A DNA stretch of 64,000 nucleotides from Streptomyces sp. CA-210063 (GCF_024612015.1 NZ_CP102512.1:4526001-4590000); one strand, 5' to 3'. Positions 9,609 through 19,522 are shown, numbered from the stretch's first letter. Translations and numbers: made by a program. Notes: a model not told the origin generated them from the letters alone.

Positions 9609-10475
9609 GTGCTGCTTCGACTTGCCTGTCTGGGTGTGGCGAACGTGTTCGCCCTGCTGCGGCTGCTGCCGGTGAGCGACCATGGCAAGGACGCGGAGAT
9701 CCTCGCGCTGCGTCATCAGATCACCGTGCTGGAACGCCAACTCGGCCGGGACCGGGTGCGGTTCGCCCCGAGTGACCGAGTGTTCCTGGCCGCGCTGCTG
9801 CACCGGCTCCCGCGCGGTGTGCTGCGCCGGGCACGGCTGCTGGTGCGCCCGGACACTGTGCTGCGCTGGCACCGTGACCTGGTCTCGCGCCGCCACGCGG
9901 CCCGTTCCCGGCCGAAACGCGGGAGCCGACCGCGCACCGTGCACTCCATCCGCTCGCTGGTCCTGCGCCTGGCCCGCGAGAACCCGACCTGGGGCTACCA
10001 GCGCCTGCACGGTGAACTGCTCGTCCTCGGCGTGAAAGTGGCGGCGTCCACGGTCTAGGAGATCCTCAAGGAGGCCGGGATCCCGCCAGCACCCGAGCGG
10101 ACGTCCAGTACCTGGGCGGACTTCCTGCGCTCCCAGGCCGATGCCCGGCTGGCGTGTGACTTCTTCGAGACCATCACTCTGTCCGGGACGCGGCTGTACG
10201 TGTTCGCCGTGCTCGAGCACGGCAGCCGGCGCATCCGCATCCTGGGCGCGACGGCGCACCCGACCGCCTCCTGGGTGGCGCAGGCCGCCAGGAACCTCGT
10301 CATGGATCTCCAGGACGCCGGCCGCCAGGCCCGCTCGGTGATCCGGGACCGGGACGGGAAGTTCCCCGAACTGTTCGACACGATCCTCGCCGACACGGGG
10401 ATCGAGGTCGTGCTCAGTGGCATCCGGATCCCCCGCATGAACTCCATCATGGAGAGATGGGTGCAGACCTGCCGT
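9609..10475 (+). pseudogene. IS3/IS481-type DDE transposase (integrase core), nonsense and 3' truncated
   Basis: One frame runs from ATG 9609 to about 10475 with a single in-frame TAG at 10056-10058. Before it lies a helical N-terminal region (ILALRHQITVLERQLGRD, then TWGYQRLHGEL). After it comes the integrase fold with the catalytic acids in order: DFFETI, DRDGKF and the Glu of NSIMERW. The usual C-terminal tail that follows ERWV is missing because the sequence runs into an IS630-type gene in the opposite direction near 10475. Two defects make it inactive. Confidence 0.75.
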
Positions 10476-11188
10476 GGCCAGATCGAGGGCGGCGAGCATG
10501 TGCATCACCCCGTCGTACCGGTTGTAGGTGGCTCGCAGACGACGAGGTGAGCGGCGTGGACGCCACGCCTTGCCCTTGCGGGGCATCAGATTCAGCGGCC
10601 CGAACTCGTCCACGCACACCACCCGGCCATCGGCCGGCGGCGTGTCGTACAGCGCCAGGACCCGGTGCATCTTGGCGATGAAGTCCGGGTCGTTCGAGGA
10701 TTTCCAGGTGGTGGTCGACTGCCAGGAGACTTTGCCCTCGCGCAGTATCCGCCACAGGGTCTCACGGCCGACCGCCGGGACGACTGACTGTTTCACCAGG
10801 TGCTCGGCCAGCTTGGTCAGGCTCCAGGTGGAGAAGGCGGTGATGCGCCAGTCGGCGGGGGACGTCCGGGCGATCAGGCAGACGTGCTCGCGCACCTCGC
10901 TACTGATCGTCCTGGGGCGTCCCCCGCTCCATTTTGGGTCCAGTGCCTCGAACCCCCTTCGTTGAAGGCATGGATGACATCGCGCACATAGTCGGCGCTG
11001 ACCTGCATCAACGAGGTGATGTCCGGCACCGACTGGCCCTGTACGGACATCATCACCACGATCGTCCGCCGCAACTTCACCGGGTCCGTCGCGGTCCGGC
11101 TGATCCGCTGCAGCCGACGGCCCTCCTCCATGCTCACCGGCCGGACGAACACTCCCGGACGACGTCCCACAACCACCTCCACGATCAC
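10476..11188 (-). pseudogene. IS630-type transposase, frameshifted and 3' truncated
   Basis: Starts near 11188. The N-terminal helix-turn-helix (SVPDITSLMQVSADYVRDVIHAFNEGG) is followed by a frame change near 10955. The body continues in another frame with FEALDPKWSGGRPR, WSLTKLAEHLVK, VCVDEFGPLNLMPRKGKAW and the first catalytic Asp of the IS630 DDE domain. It ends abruptly after LAALDLAT at about 10476, where the opposing IS3/IS481-type fragment begins, so the last third including the later catalytic residues is lost. Confidence 0.75.
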
Positions 11189-11775
11189 GACCTGGAAGCA
11201 GCCTGCCCCGCAACAAGCGAATGATCAATTACCTGGCCAACGAACTGAGACGAGCCACCAGCAGTCCTGAAGGTTGCCTACATCAGTGGAACTACGCAAA
11301 GGCCTACCACTTCTTCACCCACCAAGTGCCTCCGACGAGTGCGGCAACAAGGACCCCGACAACCTCGTTCTCGCTGGTCAGAGACAGCTTCGGCTTACGC
11401 AATGGGACCTCCCCCGGGTCAGCGTTCACCAGGAACTCCGGATCCGCCAGCCGCCCATCCACCCCAGCAGGTCCCGCCCCAAGACCCTCAATGCGCAGAT
11501 CATCAGACACAACCCACAAGTAACCACCTCCACCGACACAACTCCGGCACCCGACGCTCCCCAACAACGCGCTTACGTAGCCGATTACGTAACGTCACCA
11601 CCGAAACCCCGGCAGCTTCAGTGGACACCACCCGTTCCAGGCCACGCAGACAGCCCCCACCGCTGCCAATTCGCGCAGCCTCCAAGAAGGAAGTGGGTCC
11701 AGTGGTCTCCGGGCATGCGCCCGCGCCGGGCAGCTCCTCCCCGGGATACGTAGACGTCCGGGGACGGCCCGCTGT
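11189..11775. other. Gene-free stretch between IS remnant and carboxylase operon
   Basis: Nothing supportable as a gene. It should carry the end signal of the carboxylase operon at its right side, but I see no strong hairpin. Confidence 0.3.
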
Positions 11776-12003
11776 TCAGGCCGCCCCGGGTGGTACGACG
11801 GAGCGTGGTCGGGTGAACCGGGTGGCGAGCGGCCGCCGCAGGCCCGCCGCGCGGTCGGCCCAGGCGGATCGCGGGGTGCGGCGCGGCAGGCCAGGCCGGG
11901 TGTCCGCAGGCGGGGCGCCGGCCGCCCGGGCGGCGAACACCGCTACGACGGCGGCGATTTCCTCGGGGGTGGGCTGCCCGTACAACACGGTGATGGGGGG
12001 CAT
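11776..12003 (-). CDS. Acyl-CoA carboxylase epsilon subunit
   Basis: 75 aa. The N-terminus (ITVLYGQPTPEEIAAVVAVFAARA) is the hallmark of the small epsilon subunits that actinobacterial acyl-CoA carboxylases need to join their alpha and beta rings; the rest is a basic Pro/Arg tail. It follows the beta subunit by 28 bp on the same strand, as in accB-accE or pccB-pccE operons. No enzymatic residues are expected. Confidence 0.85.
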   Translation of the reverse strand: MPPITVLYGQPTPEEIAAVVAVFAARAAGAPPADTRPGLPRRTPRSAWADRAAGLRRPLATRFTRPRSVVPPGAA

Positions 12004-12031
12004 CGTTTCGCTCCTCTCGGTGGTCTCGCCG

Positions 12032-13630
12032 CTACAAGGGGATGTTGCCGTGCTTCCTCTCCGGCTGCGCCTCGCGCTTGGTGGACAGTGCCCGCAGGCC
12101 GCGGACGAGGTACTCCCGGGTCCGCGACGGCGCGATCACGGTGTCGACGTGTCCTCGTTCGGCAGCGTGGCGGGGGGTGAGGAGGGCGCTTTGGTACACG
12201 GACATCAGCTGGGCACGCCGGGCCTCGACCACGGCCGGGTCCTCGGCTTCGGCGCTCTCCCCCGCCACGGGGTCCAGCAGGCCGACCGCGTCCCGTGCGC
12301 CGCTGACCGCGATCTGGGCGGTGGGCCAGGCGATGGCGAGGTCGGCGCCGAGCTGCTTGGAGCCCATGATGTCGTACGCACCGCCGTACGCCTTGCGGGT
12401 GACCACGGTGATGAGCGGGACGGTGGCCTCCGCGTACGCGTAGGCCAGCTTGGCGGCGCGCCGGCCGATGCCGCGGAGTTCCTGTTCGGTGACGGGCAGG
12501 AAGCCGGGGACGTCGACGAACGTGAGGACGGGGACGTTGAAGGCGTCGCAGGTGCGGATGAAGCGGGCGGCCTTCTCGGAGGCGTCGATGTCCAGGCAGC
12601 CGGCCAGGTGCAGCGGCTGGTTGGCGACGACTCCGACGGGCCGGCCCTCGACGCGGCCGAAGCCGGTGATGATGTTGGGCGCGAACAGCGCCTGTGTCTG
12701 CAGGAGTTCACCTTCGTCCAGCAGGCACTCCACCAGCCGGTGCATGTCGTAGGGCTGGTGCGCGGTTTCGGGGACGATCGTGTCGAGTTCCCGGTCCTCG
12801 GTACTGGTGTCCACGTCGGAGTCCTCGTCCGGGTAGGCCGGCGGGTCCTCCAGGTTGTTGGACGGCAGGTACGACAGCAGGGCCTTGACGTACTCGACGG
12901 CGTCCTCGTCGCTGTCCGCCAGGTGGTGCGCGCTGCCCGAGACGGTGTTGTGGGTGCGGGCGCCGCCCAGCTCCTCCGGGTCGACTTCCTCACCGGTGAC
13001 GGTGGTGACGATGTCCGGGGCGGTGGTGAGCAGGTGCGAGGTCCGGTCGACCATCACAGTGAAGTCGGTGAGCGCGGGCGAGTGCACCCCGCTGCCGGTG
13101 CAGGATCCCGTGATGAGGGATATCTGCGGGACGACGCCCGAGGCCCGGGCGTGGCGGCGCAGCACCTGGCCGTACGCGCCCAGCGCGCCGGTGCTGTCCT
13201 GGATGCGCGTGCCGCCGGTGTCATGGATGGCGATGACGGGGCAGCCGGTCTTGAGGGCGAAGTCGATCGCGGTGCCGGCCTTCCGGGCGTGGGCCTCGCT
13301 CAGGGCGCTGCCGAGGCCGGGGAAGCCGAAGGCGAAGACGGCCACCGGGCGTCCGTCGACCGTGCCGTGGCCGCAGACGGCGCCGTCGCCGGGAAGCCGG
13401 CCGTCCCCGGTGTCCGTGGGGCTGCTCGCGTGCCGTCCCAGGAACTCGTCCAGTTCCACGAACGAGCCCTCGTCGAGAAGTTGCTCCACCCGCTGCCGGG
13501 CGGTCACCCTGCCTTCGTCTTCGGTGTCCGGCGTGCCGGCGACGGTATGGAGGAGCGCGGCGGACTCGCCGATGAGCCGTTCCGTCGATTTCCTGGCGGT
13601 GGTGTGGACGTCGGTGGCCGCCACGGTCAT
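12032..13630 (-). CDS. Acyl-CoA carboxylase carboxyltransferase (beta) subunit
   Basis: 532 aa. ATG 13630 is preceded by CAGGAGAC at the right distance, so the longer frame to 13864 is rejected. The protein has the two crotonase-like halves of biotin-dependent carboxyltransferases: DEGSFVELDEFLGRH early, the first oxyanion region (GSCTGSGVHSPAL, about 165-180) and the second (RKAYGGAYDIMGSKQLGAD, about 420). It transfers CO2 from carboxybiotin to acetyl-, propionyl- or a related acyl-CoA; the acyl preference cannot be read here. It sits between the alpha gene (187 bp upstream) and epsilon. Confidence 0.9.
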   Translation of the reverse strand: MTVAATDVHTTARKSTERLIGESAALLHTVAGTPDTEDEGRVTARQRVEQLLDEGSFVELDEFLGRHASSPTDTGDGRLPGDGAVCGHGTVDGRPVAVFAFGFPGLGSALSEAHARKAGTAIDFALKTGCPVIAIHDTGGTRIQDSTGALGAYGQVLRRHARASGVVPQISLITGSCTGSGVHSPALTDFTVMVDRTSHLLTTAPDIVTTVTGEEVDPEELGGARTHNTVSGSAHHLADSDEDAVEYVKALLSYLPSNNLEDPPAYPDEDSDVDTSTEDRELDTIVPETAHQPYDMHRLVECLLDEGELLQTQALFAPNIITGFGRVEGRPVGVVANQPLHLAGCLDIDASEKAARFIRTCDAFNVPVLTFVDVPGFLPVTEQELRGIGRRAAKLAYAYAEATVPLITVVTRKAYGGAYDIMGSKQLGADLAIAWPTAQIAVSGARDAVGLLDPVAGESAEAEDPAVVEARRAQLMSVYQSALLTPRHAAERGHVDTVIAPSRTREYLVRGLRALSTKREAQPERKHGNIPL

Positions 13631-13763
13631 CCGGTGTCTCCTGTCGTTGCGCGTGTAACGGGTGGGTGAGGTGGTCGCGGGCTGCCCCGGTCCCCGTGCA
13701 TGGGCTGTGTGATCTCCCGTCGCGCGCCGCTGCGTGATTCGGTGTCGTTCCCCATGTCGTTTT

Positions 13764-13810
13764 GCATGTACGCCCCGTGCGGGCCCTGTATGTAGGCCCC
13801 GTGCGGGCCG
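13764..13810. repeat. Two tandem GC-rich repeats between alpha and beta genes
   Basis: The unit CCCCGTGCGGGCC with flanking TGTA occurs twice, 24 bp apart (13772 and 13796). Each can form a small hairpin. It lies in the alpha-beta intergenic space and could tune the ratio of the two subunits; that role is a guess. Confidence 0.5.
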
Positions 13811-13817
13811 TGACGCA

Positions 13818-15581
13818 TCACGAACCGATCTCGCAGAGGGGGGCGCCGGAGGTGACGGAAGCACCGACCTCGGCCATCAGGCCCTTGACGGTGCCGGCCT
13901 TGTGCGCGTTGAGCGGCTGCTCCATCTTCATCGCTTCGAGCACCACGACCAGGTCGCCCTCGGCGACCTGCTGGCCTTCCTCAACGGCAACCTTGACGAT
14001 GGTGCCCTGCATGGGCGAGGCCAGGGTGTCCCGGGAGACGGCGGGTCCCGGCTTGTTCACCGCCCGCTGCCTGGGGCGGGCGCCGCCGGCCGCTGCGGTG
14101 AAGGCAAGGCTCATCATCCCCAGCGAGGTGGGCAGCGAGACCTCCAGGCGCTTGCCGCCCACCTCGACGACCACCGTCTCGCGGAACGCCTGGTCCTCAT
14201 CCTCCGCCTGCGCGGGCGCGGCGAAGGCGGGGATGTCGTTGGCGAACTCGGTCTCGATCCACCGGGTGTGCACGGAGAAGGGCCCCTCGCCCGGTGCGAA
14301 GGCGGGGTCGTCCACCACGGCACGGTGGAAGGGGATGGCGGTGGCCATGCCCTCCACCCGGAACTCGGCGAGCGCGCGGGCGGCGCGCTGGAGGGCCTGC
14401 TCACGGGTGGCGCCGGTGACGATCAGCTTGGCGAGGAGGGAGTCCCAGGCCGGGCCGATGACCGAGCCGGACGCAACGCCCGTGTCCAGGCGTACCCCCG
14501 GACCCGTCGGCGGGACGAAGGCCGTCACCGTCCCGGGTGCGGGCAGGAAGCCGCGGCCGGGGTCCTCGCCGTTGATGCGGAACTCGAAGGAGTGGCCGCG
14601 CACGGGTGGGTCGTCGAAGCCGAGCTCCTCGCCTTCGGCGATCCGGAACTGCTCGCGGACGAGGTCGATGCCGGTGACCTCCTCGGTGACCGGGTGCTCG
14701 ACCTGCAGGCGGGTGTTGACCTCCAGGAAGGAGATCGTGCCGTCGTTGCCGACCAGGAACTCCACGGTGCCCGCGCCGACGTAGCCGGCCTCCCTCAGGA
14801 TCCCCTTGGAGGCGGAGTACAGCTCGGCGTTCTGCGCCTCGGTCAGGAACGGTGCCGGGGCCTCCTCCACCAGCTTCTGGTGGCGGCGCTGCAGCGAGCA
14901 GTCACGGGTGGACACGACGACCACGTTGCCGTGGGAGTCGGCCAGGCACTGCGTCTCCACGTGGCGCGGCTTGTCCAGGTAGCGCTCGACGAAGCACTCG
15001 CCCCGCCCGAACGCGGCCACCGCCTCACGCACGGCGGAGTCGTACAGCTCGGGGACCTCCTCCAGGGTGCGGGCCACCTTCAGCCCCCGCCCGCCGCCGC
15101 CGAACGCCGCCTTGATCGCGATCGGCAGCCCGTGCTCCTTCGCGAAAGCCACCACCTCCCCGGCCCCGGAGACCGGGTCCGCGGTGCCCGCCACCAGCGG
15201 CGCCCCGGCGCGCTGCGCGATGTGTCGCGCGGCGACCTTGTCGCCCAGGTCTCGGATGGCCTGCGGCGGCGGGCCGATCCAGATCAGCCCCGCGTCAGCG
15301 ACCGCCTGTGCGAAATTCGCGTTCTCGGACAGGAACCCATAGCCGGGATGAACGGCATCCGCTCGGGAATCCTTGGCGGCCTGCAGCACCTTGGCGATGT
15401 CCAGATAGCTGACGGCCGGAGTGTCACCTCCCAGCGCGAAGGCCTCGTCGGCCGTACGCACATGCAGCGCGTCCCGGTCCGGATCGGCGTACACCGCCAC
15501 ACTGGCGATCCCCGCATCCCGGCAGGCACGGGCGACGCGGACAGCGATTTCGCCACGGTTGGCGATGAGCACCTTGCGCAC
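13818..15581 (-). CDS. Acyl-CoA carboxylase alpha subunit (biotin carboxylase + BCCP)
   Basis: 587 aa from GTG 15581 ([13 protein letters not shown]), preceded by GAGAGAAG; the longer in-frame start lacks a ribosome site. The N-terminal 440 residues are biotin carboxylase: [20 protein letters not shown], the glycine-rich ATP-grasp loop [10 protein letters not shown], and [16 protein letters not shown]. The C-terminal 75 residues are the biotin carrier domain, with the biotinyl Lys in EAMKMEQP at about residue 552. It feeds carboxybiotin to the beta subunit next door. An operator for the local GntR regulator lies 180 bp upstream. Confidence 0.92.
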   Translation of the reverse strand: MRKVLIANRGEIAVRVARACRDAGIASVAVYADPDRDALHVRTADEAFALGGDTPAVSYLDIAKVLQAAKDSRADAVHPGYGFLSENANFAQAVADAGLIWIGPPPQAIRDLGDKVAARHIAQRAGAPLVAGTADPVSGAGEVVAFAKEHGLPIAIKAAFGGGGRGLKVARTLEEVPELYDSAVREAVAAFGRGECFVERYLDKPRHVETQCLADSHGNVVVVSTRDCSLQRRHQKLVEEAPAPFLTEAQNAELYSASKGILREAGYVGAGTVEFLVGNDGTISFLEVNTRLQVEHPVTEEVTGIDLVREQFRIAEGEELGFDDPPVRGHSFEFRINGEDPGRGFLPAPGTVTAFVPPTGPGVRLDTGVASGSVIGPAWDSLLAKLIVTGATREQALQRAARALAEFRVEGMATAIPFHRAVVDDPAFAPGEGPFSVHTRWIETEFANDIPAFAAPAQAEDEDQAFRETVVVEVGGKRLEVSLPTSLGMMSLAFTAAAGGARPRQRAVNKPGPAVSRDTLASPMQGTIVKVAVEEGQQVAEGDLVVVLEAMKMEQPLNAHKAGTVKGLMAEVGASVTSGAPLCEIGS

Positions 15582-16281
15582 GATGGCTTCTCTCTCAGAC
15601 CTGGGTGCGTTGTCGTCGGCAGAGCGGTCGCCCCATGACCATGCGGCGGAGGCGACGAAGCCCGGCTGAGCCCCGAGCACTCTTCGAGGAGGCGGCGAGG
15701 GGTCAGGTCAGGCGGGAAGAGGTCGGTAACGGACTCCGCCGCTTGCCGACAGTACAGATTGTAGAACGATCCTTCAATACTTGGATTCAGGTCGGATCTG
15801 ACTATTCATCCAGTCATGCGCCTTGTCCGGCACCGGAAGGCGCAGCGGCGCACGAAAGGACAGCAGCCCCAGTACCGACGGGCACGTGACGTCCACCATG
15901 GGCACCCCTCCCCTGGCGCGGCGGGCTGACCGGAAGGAAGCCCTCCCAGGTCAGCGCGCCGGGCAGCGAAGCACGGCACTTCGAGGCCCCAGGGGCAGGA
16001 GGCCACCCAGTTCGGCGCCGAATCCTTTGGATGACTTTCCAGGCGGGCGAGGCATCAACAAGCCCTCGACTCTGGCGATAATCACAGTATCGTAGGGCAA
16101 TCCTACGTACTCGCGCGGATGCTGCGACTCTCAGAGCCGGAGCAGACACTCCCACGCACGGTCCGTTCGTCGTCGCGGCACCAAAGTCAGGATCGCTCGT
16201 TCGACGAGCCCCTCGCCGTGACGGACTCGCCGCGCGCCCACAGCGCATCCAAGGCTGCACCTACTCTCTCGTGAGCGTGCC
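15582..16281. other. Regulatory gap between divergent carboxylase and ATPase-fold genes
   Basis: No believable gene in 700 bp. It contains the operator at 15761-15780 in front of the carboxylase operon. The rest must hold promoters for both directions; I cannot define them by eye. Confidence 0.4.
15761..15780. promoter_or_regulatory. GntR operator copy A (carboxylase operon)
   Basis: GTAGAACGATCCTTCAATAC, i.e. TTGAAGGATCGTTC on the other strand: an imperfect palindrome centred on GATC. The core AAGGATCGTT is shared with sites at 16859 and 19331. The site is 180 bp upstream of the alpha-subunit start. Confidence 0.7.
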
Positions 16282-16884
16282 ATGCACCCGTTCATCCCCG
16301 CCCAGACACGGCCCGCCCCCTCGACCTCCACACCGGAGGGCCGGACGACCTGGCAGCTGCCGCCGGTCACCGAGTCCGTCCGATCGGCCCGCTTGCAGGT
16401 CGCCGCCCAGCTGAGCGCATGGGGGCTGCCACACCTCATCGACGATGCCGTGGTGATCGTCTCCGAACTCGTTACCAATGCGGTCTGTCATGGTGCGGGT
16501 CCCATTTGGCACACTGTGCGCCATATCTTCACCGGCGCCGGTGAGAGTATCCACATCGAAGTGGGCGATCACGGCTCCACATGGAACGGCACACCCGCCC
16601 CCCGCAGGGCGATGGACACCCTGGAGTCCGGTGGCCGGGGCCTGCCTCTGGTCGAGGCGCTGTCCTCGCACTGGGGCGCCTGGCGCCTGCCGCACGGCGT
16701 CGTGGTCTGGGCCGTCCTGCCGGCGGGACCGAGCGGGCAAGCGGTTCCAGCGAGCCTCGACGGCCGGGGAATCCTGCCAGGACCGCAGGATCACGTACCG
16801 ACCGCCCACGAAACGAATGTGAAATCAGAACGCCTCGTAGAAAAAACCTTCATAACTCTTGAAGGATCGTTCAACGATATCTAG
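16282..16884 (+). CDS. ATP-binding anti-sigma-factor-like protein (HATPase_c / RsbW-type)
   Basis: 200 aa. The Bergerat fold is visible: N box in DDAVVIVSELVTNAVCHG (about 55-72), Asp of the D box in IEVGDHGS (about 93-100), and the G box ESGGRGLPLVEALSSHWG (about 115-132). Streptomyces encode many such single-domain proteins, thought to act as anti-sigma kinases or partners of regulators. The C-terminal 50 residues have no known fold. The last codons overlap operator copy B, so binding of the regulator there would sit on the 3' end of this gene. The ribosome site is weak. Confidence 0.75.
   Translation: MHPFIPAQTRPAPSTSTPEGRTTWQLPPVTESVRSARLQVAAQLSAWGLPHLIDDAVVIVSELVTNAVCHGAGPIWHTVRHIFTGAGESIHIEVGDHGSTWNGTPAPRRAMDTLESGGRGLPLVEALSSHWGAWRLPHGVVVWAVLPAGPSGQAVPASLDGRGILPGPQDHVPTAHETNVKSERLVEKTFITLEGSFNDI
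16859..16875. promoter_or_regulatory. GntR operator copy B (MFS transporter)
   Basis: TTGAAGGATCGTTCAAC, a near-perfect 16-bp palindrome (TTGAA-SGATCS-TTCAA). It overlaps the end of the ATPase-fold gene and is 150 bp upstream of the MFS start, the right place to control that gene. Confidence 0.75.
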
Positions 16885-17023
16885 CTTGTTCCCAAGGTCG
16901 AGCGTCAGGCCCACAAACCGGCAAGGTCCGCAGCGGCGGCCGGACACATGAGGACCGACCGACCCTCAACAGCTCTGACACGACGTCTCGTTCCGCCAGT
17001 CCCCTCTTCCCGTGAGGTCCAGC

Positions 17024-18295
17024 GTGACAACCACTCCCACAAGAACCACGGCCACCGCCGTCGGCGAGGCGACCGGCCCCTTCGCCTGGTATCAGACGAT
17101 GTCCCAGCAGGGCCGACGCGCCTTCAAGGGGGCGTTCGGCGGATACGCCCTCGACTCCTACGACTTCCAGGTGCTGCCGCTGAGCATGGCGGCCATAGCG
17201 GCCTACTTCAGCCTCAGCACCGCCGAGACGGGCCTGCTGACCACCGCCACCCTGCTCGCGTCCGCGGTCGGCGGTGTCCTCGCGGGTGTGCTGATTGACC
17301 GGGTCGGCCGGGTCAAGACCCTTATGATCACGGTGGTCACCTACGCCGTGTTCACGGTGGCGTGCGGCTTCGCCACGAATTACGAGATGCTGCTCGCGAT
17401 GCGCACGCTTCAGGGCATCGGCTTCGGCGGCGAGTGGGCAGCCGGTGCCATCCTGGTCGCCGAGTACGCCAGGCCGCACTACCGCGGCCGGGTCCTCGCC
17501 TGGGTGCAGTCCTCCTGGGCGATCGGCTGGGGACTGGCCGTCATCGTCAGCACCATGCTCATGGACAGGGTGAACCCCGACCTTGCCTGGCGGATCCTGT
17601 TCTGGACCGGTGCCCTGCCTGCCGTGCTGCTGGTCTACATTCGCCTCAAGGTCAAGGATGCTCCTGAGGTCTCGGAGCGGCTCGCCAAGAAGGAAGCCCG
17701 CGTTCCGGTCACGACCGTCTTCAAGGGCGGCCTGGCCCGCAAGACACTCTTCGCGACCCTGCTGTCCATGGGCGTGATGGGCGGCTACTACACCTTCGCC
17801 ACCTGGCTGCCCACCTACCTCAAGACCGAGCGGGGACTGTCCGTCGTCGGCACCGGCGGCTACCTCTTCGTGCTCATCACCGGCGCCTTCTGCGGCTATG
17901 TCGCTGCCGGACACGTCGTCGACCGCCTGGGCCGCAAGAAGGCCTTCGCCCTCTTCGCCTTCCTCAGCGGCAGCCTGCTGATGACGTACGTCAACGTTCC
18001 CGAGGGTTCCAACAACCTGCTCATGATCCTCGGCTTCCCGCTCGGCTTCAGCGCCTCCGCCATCTTCTCCGGCTTCGGCTCGTACCTGGCCGAGCTCTAC
18101 CCGCACACCGTCCGCGGCACCGGCCAGAGCTTCACCTACAACGTCGGACGCGCCCTGGGCGCGATCTTCCCGACGGCGGTCGGATTCTCCTCCGGGGGCG
18201 TCGGCGGCGCACTGGTCTACGGCGCCATCGGCTACGGCCTCGCACTGATCGCTCTTCTGGGGCTGCCCGAGACCAAGGGCAGCGAGCTCAGCTGA
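17024..18295 (+). CDS. MFS importer of the aromatic-acid/organic-acid:H+ symporter type
   Basis: 423 aa, about twelve membrane spans. GTG 17024 is chosen because GAGG lies six bases before it; GTG 17012 is in frame but has no such site. The two MFS loop motifs are present: LIDRVGRVKTL after span 2-3 and VVDRLGRKKAF in the second half, and TLQGIGFGGEWAAGAILVAEY in span 4-5 is typical of the AAHS/sialate group. It probably imports an organic acid handled by the neighbouring carboxylase or 5-oxoprolinase genes; the substrate is not readable. Operator copy B lies upstream and a strong hairpin follows the stop. Confidence 0.85.
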   Translation: MTTTPTRTTATAVGEATGPFAWYQTMSQQGRRAFKGAFGGYALDSYDFQVLPLSMAAIAAYFSLSTAETGLLTTATLLASAVGGVLAGVLIDRVGRVKTLMITVVTYAVFTVACGFATNYEMLLAMRTLQGIGFGGEWAAGAILVAEYARPHYRGRVLAWVQSSWAIGWGLAVIVSTMLMDRVNPDLAWRILFWTGALPAVLLVYIRLKVKDAPEVSERLAKKEARVPVTTVFKGGLARKTLFATLLSMGVMGGYYTFATWLPTYLKTERGLSVVGTGGYLFVLITGAFCGYVAAGHVVDRLGRKKAFALFAFLSGSLLMTYVNVPEGSNNLLMILGFPLGFSASAIFSGFGSYLAELYPHTVRGTGQSFTYNVGRALGAIFPTAVGFSSGGVGGALVYGAIGYGLALIALLGLPETKGSELS

Positions 18296-18344
18296 GCCCG
18301 CTCTCCGCACAGACCGTGCAGATCCCTGCACGTGTGCCCGATCG

Positions 18345-18378
18345 GTGGTGGCCGGTGGTTCGACTCCCCGGCCACCAC
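18345..18378. terminator. Bidirectional terminator between MFS and GntR genes
   Basis: GTGGTGGCCGG and CCGGCCACCAC form an 11-bp perfect stem with a 12-base loop. It lies between two converging genes. The loop contains TTCGACT, which makes it look like a tRNA T arm, but the tRNA pairing does not work. Confidence 0.65.
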
Positions 18379-18520
18379 TGCCTGCTTCCCGGCCCATCCC
18401 GTGCGCCGACGAGAACGCAGGCCGACGTGCGGGCAGGCCCGGCCGACCGTGGCAGGCCCGGGACGGGGGTTGTGTCACACCGCCTGTGGGCGCGGGCCCC
18501 TTCAGGCCCCCATGCTTCCT

Positions 18521-19216
18521 TCAGGCCTCCATGCTTTCCGAGTACCTCTCGACCAGCTGCTTCTCGGCGTCGTCGAGATACGAGGTCAGCAGCAGCTCCG
18601 CCCTGACGATGTTCGCCTCCTGGAGGACGGTGAGGATCTCCCGGTTGCGCGGCAGGTACGACTCGTGGAAGCCACGCGGATTGTCCATCGCGTGGAAGAC
18701 CAGACGCAGCTCGGCCAGCACGCCCCGCATCAACTCGTTCAGACGAGGGCTGCGGGCCAGGGCCACCACGGCCTGGTGGAAGTGGATGTTGGCCGTCCCG
18801 AGGTCGGCCCAGGCGCCGTCCTCCGAGGCTTTCTCTCCCTCGGCGACCGCGGCGGCCGCCTGGCTCAGGTCGTACGGCGGCATAGCCAGGCTGCGCACCG
18901 CGGCACACTCGATGAGTCTGCGTACCTGGTAGATGTCGATGACGTCCTGGACCGTGAGCACCCGCACGAAAACCCCGCGGTTGAGTTCATGGGCGAGCAG
19001 CCGCTCGTGGGTGAGCAGGCGGAACGCCTCCCGAAGGGTGTTGCGGGAGACGCCGAGAGCGTGCCCGATGGAGTCCTCCGAGAGTTTGCTGCCCGGCGTC
19101 AGGTACCCCTCCGCGATACGCGTGCGCAGAATCTCGGCCACCCGGTCGGCGGTGCTGGAGCGCCCGAGCAGTTCGCGGTCACCCATGAGCACAGCCGGGT
19201 CGATCTCGGCAGCCAT
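18521..19216 (-). CDS. GntR-family regulator, FadR/FCD subfamily
   Basis: 231 aa from ATG 19216, which has AGGA eight bases upstream; ATG 19225 is a possible alternative. Residues 15-75 are the winged helix of GntR proteins (ILRTRIAEGYLTPGSKLSEDSIGHALGVSR then NTLREAFRLLTHERLL). The rest is the all-helical FCD domain, with the expected Asp/His residues for a metal (ECAAVRSLA, HFHQAVVALARSPRLNELM). Such proteins sense acyl or organic-acid ligands. The palindrome AAGGATCGTT stands 115 bp before its start and also before the carboxylase and MFS genes, so it probably controls itself and both neighbours. Confidence 0.88.
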   Translation of the reverse strand: MAAEIDPAVLMGDRELLGRSSTADRVAEILRTRIAEGYLTPGSKLSEDSIGHALGVSRNTLREAFRLLTHERLLAHELNRGVFVRVLTVQDVIDIYQVRRLIECAAVRSLAMPPYDLSQAAAAVAEGEKASEDGAWADLGTANIHFHQAVVALARSPRLNELMRGVLAELRLVFHAMDNPRGFHESYLPRNREILTVLQEANIVRAELLLTSYLDDAEKQLVERYSESMEA

Positions 19217-19330
19217 GACGTCCATCCTTCGAACGGGGGCCGACCGGCATTCCGCGGCGGCTCAGAGCGTGTCTACAGCACCAGTGAATCGAAAAACCGA
19301 GAACGAAACAACAAGGTCACTTGTCGGATT

Positions 19331-19350
19331 GTTCAACGATCCTTTAAAGT
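19331..19350. promoter_or_regulatory. GntR operator copy C (regulator and DUF1445-pxp side)
   Basis: GTTCAACGATCCTTTAAAGT; the reverse complement reads AAAGGATCGTTGAAC, sharing the ten-base core with copies A and B. It lies between the regulator gene and the divergent DUF1445-pxpABC operon and could serve both. Confidence 0.7.
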
Positions 19351-19522
19351 GGGTTCGCCGTATAGCCCGGACCTGTGTCTGGCGGCTTCCGTCCGCCGTT
19401 CATGAGACGGAGCACCGAGGGTGCGGCGTCGCAAGCCCTCCGCGCAACCACCGCGGGCCGGAAGAAGGCCTGCGCTCCCCCTTGGCAGTCGCAGTCGGAC
19501 TGCCGTGACGAGAGGACCGCAG

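Noticed and set aside
9372..11228. 618-residue minus-strand frame across both transposase remnants
   Set aside because: Mixes the IS630 body with the antisense of the IS3/IS481-type gene; only about 10476-10960 of it is real coding sequence.
11339..13669. 776-residue plus-strand open frame over the carboxyltransferase gene
   Set aside because: Shadow of the beta subunit, whose motifs are unmistakable on the minus strand.
18341..18380. tRNA-like segment with TTCGACT in a GC stem
   Set aside because: The T-stem pairing fails and no anticodon arm exists; it is an 11-bp terminator hairpin between converging genes.
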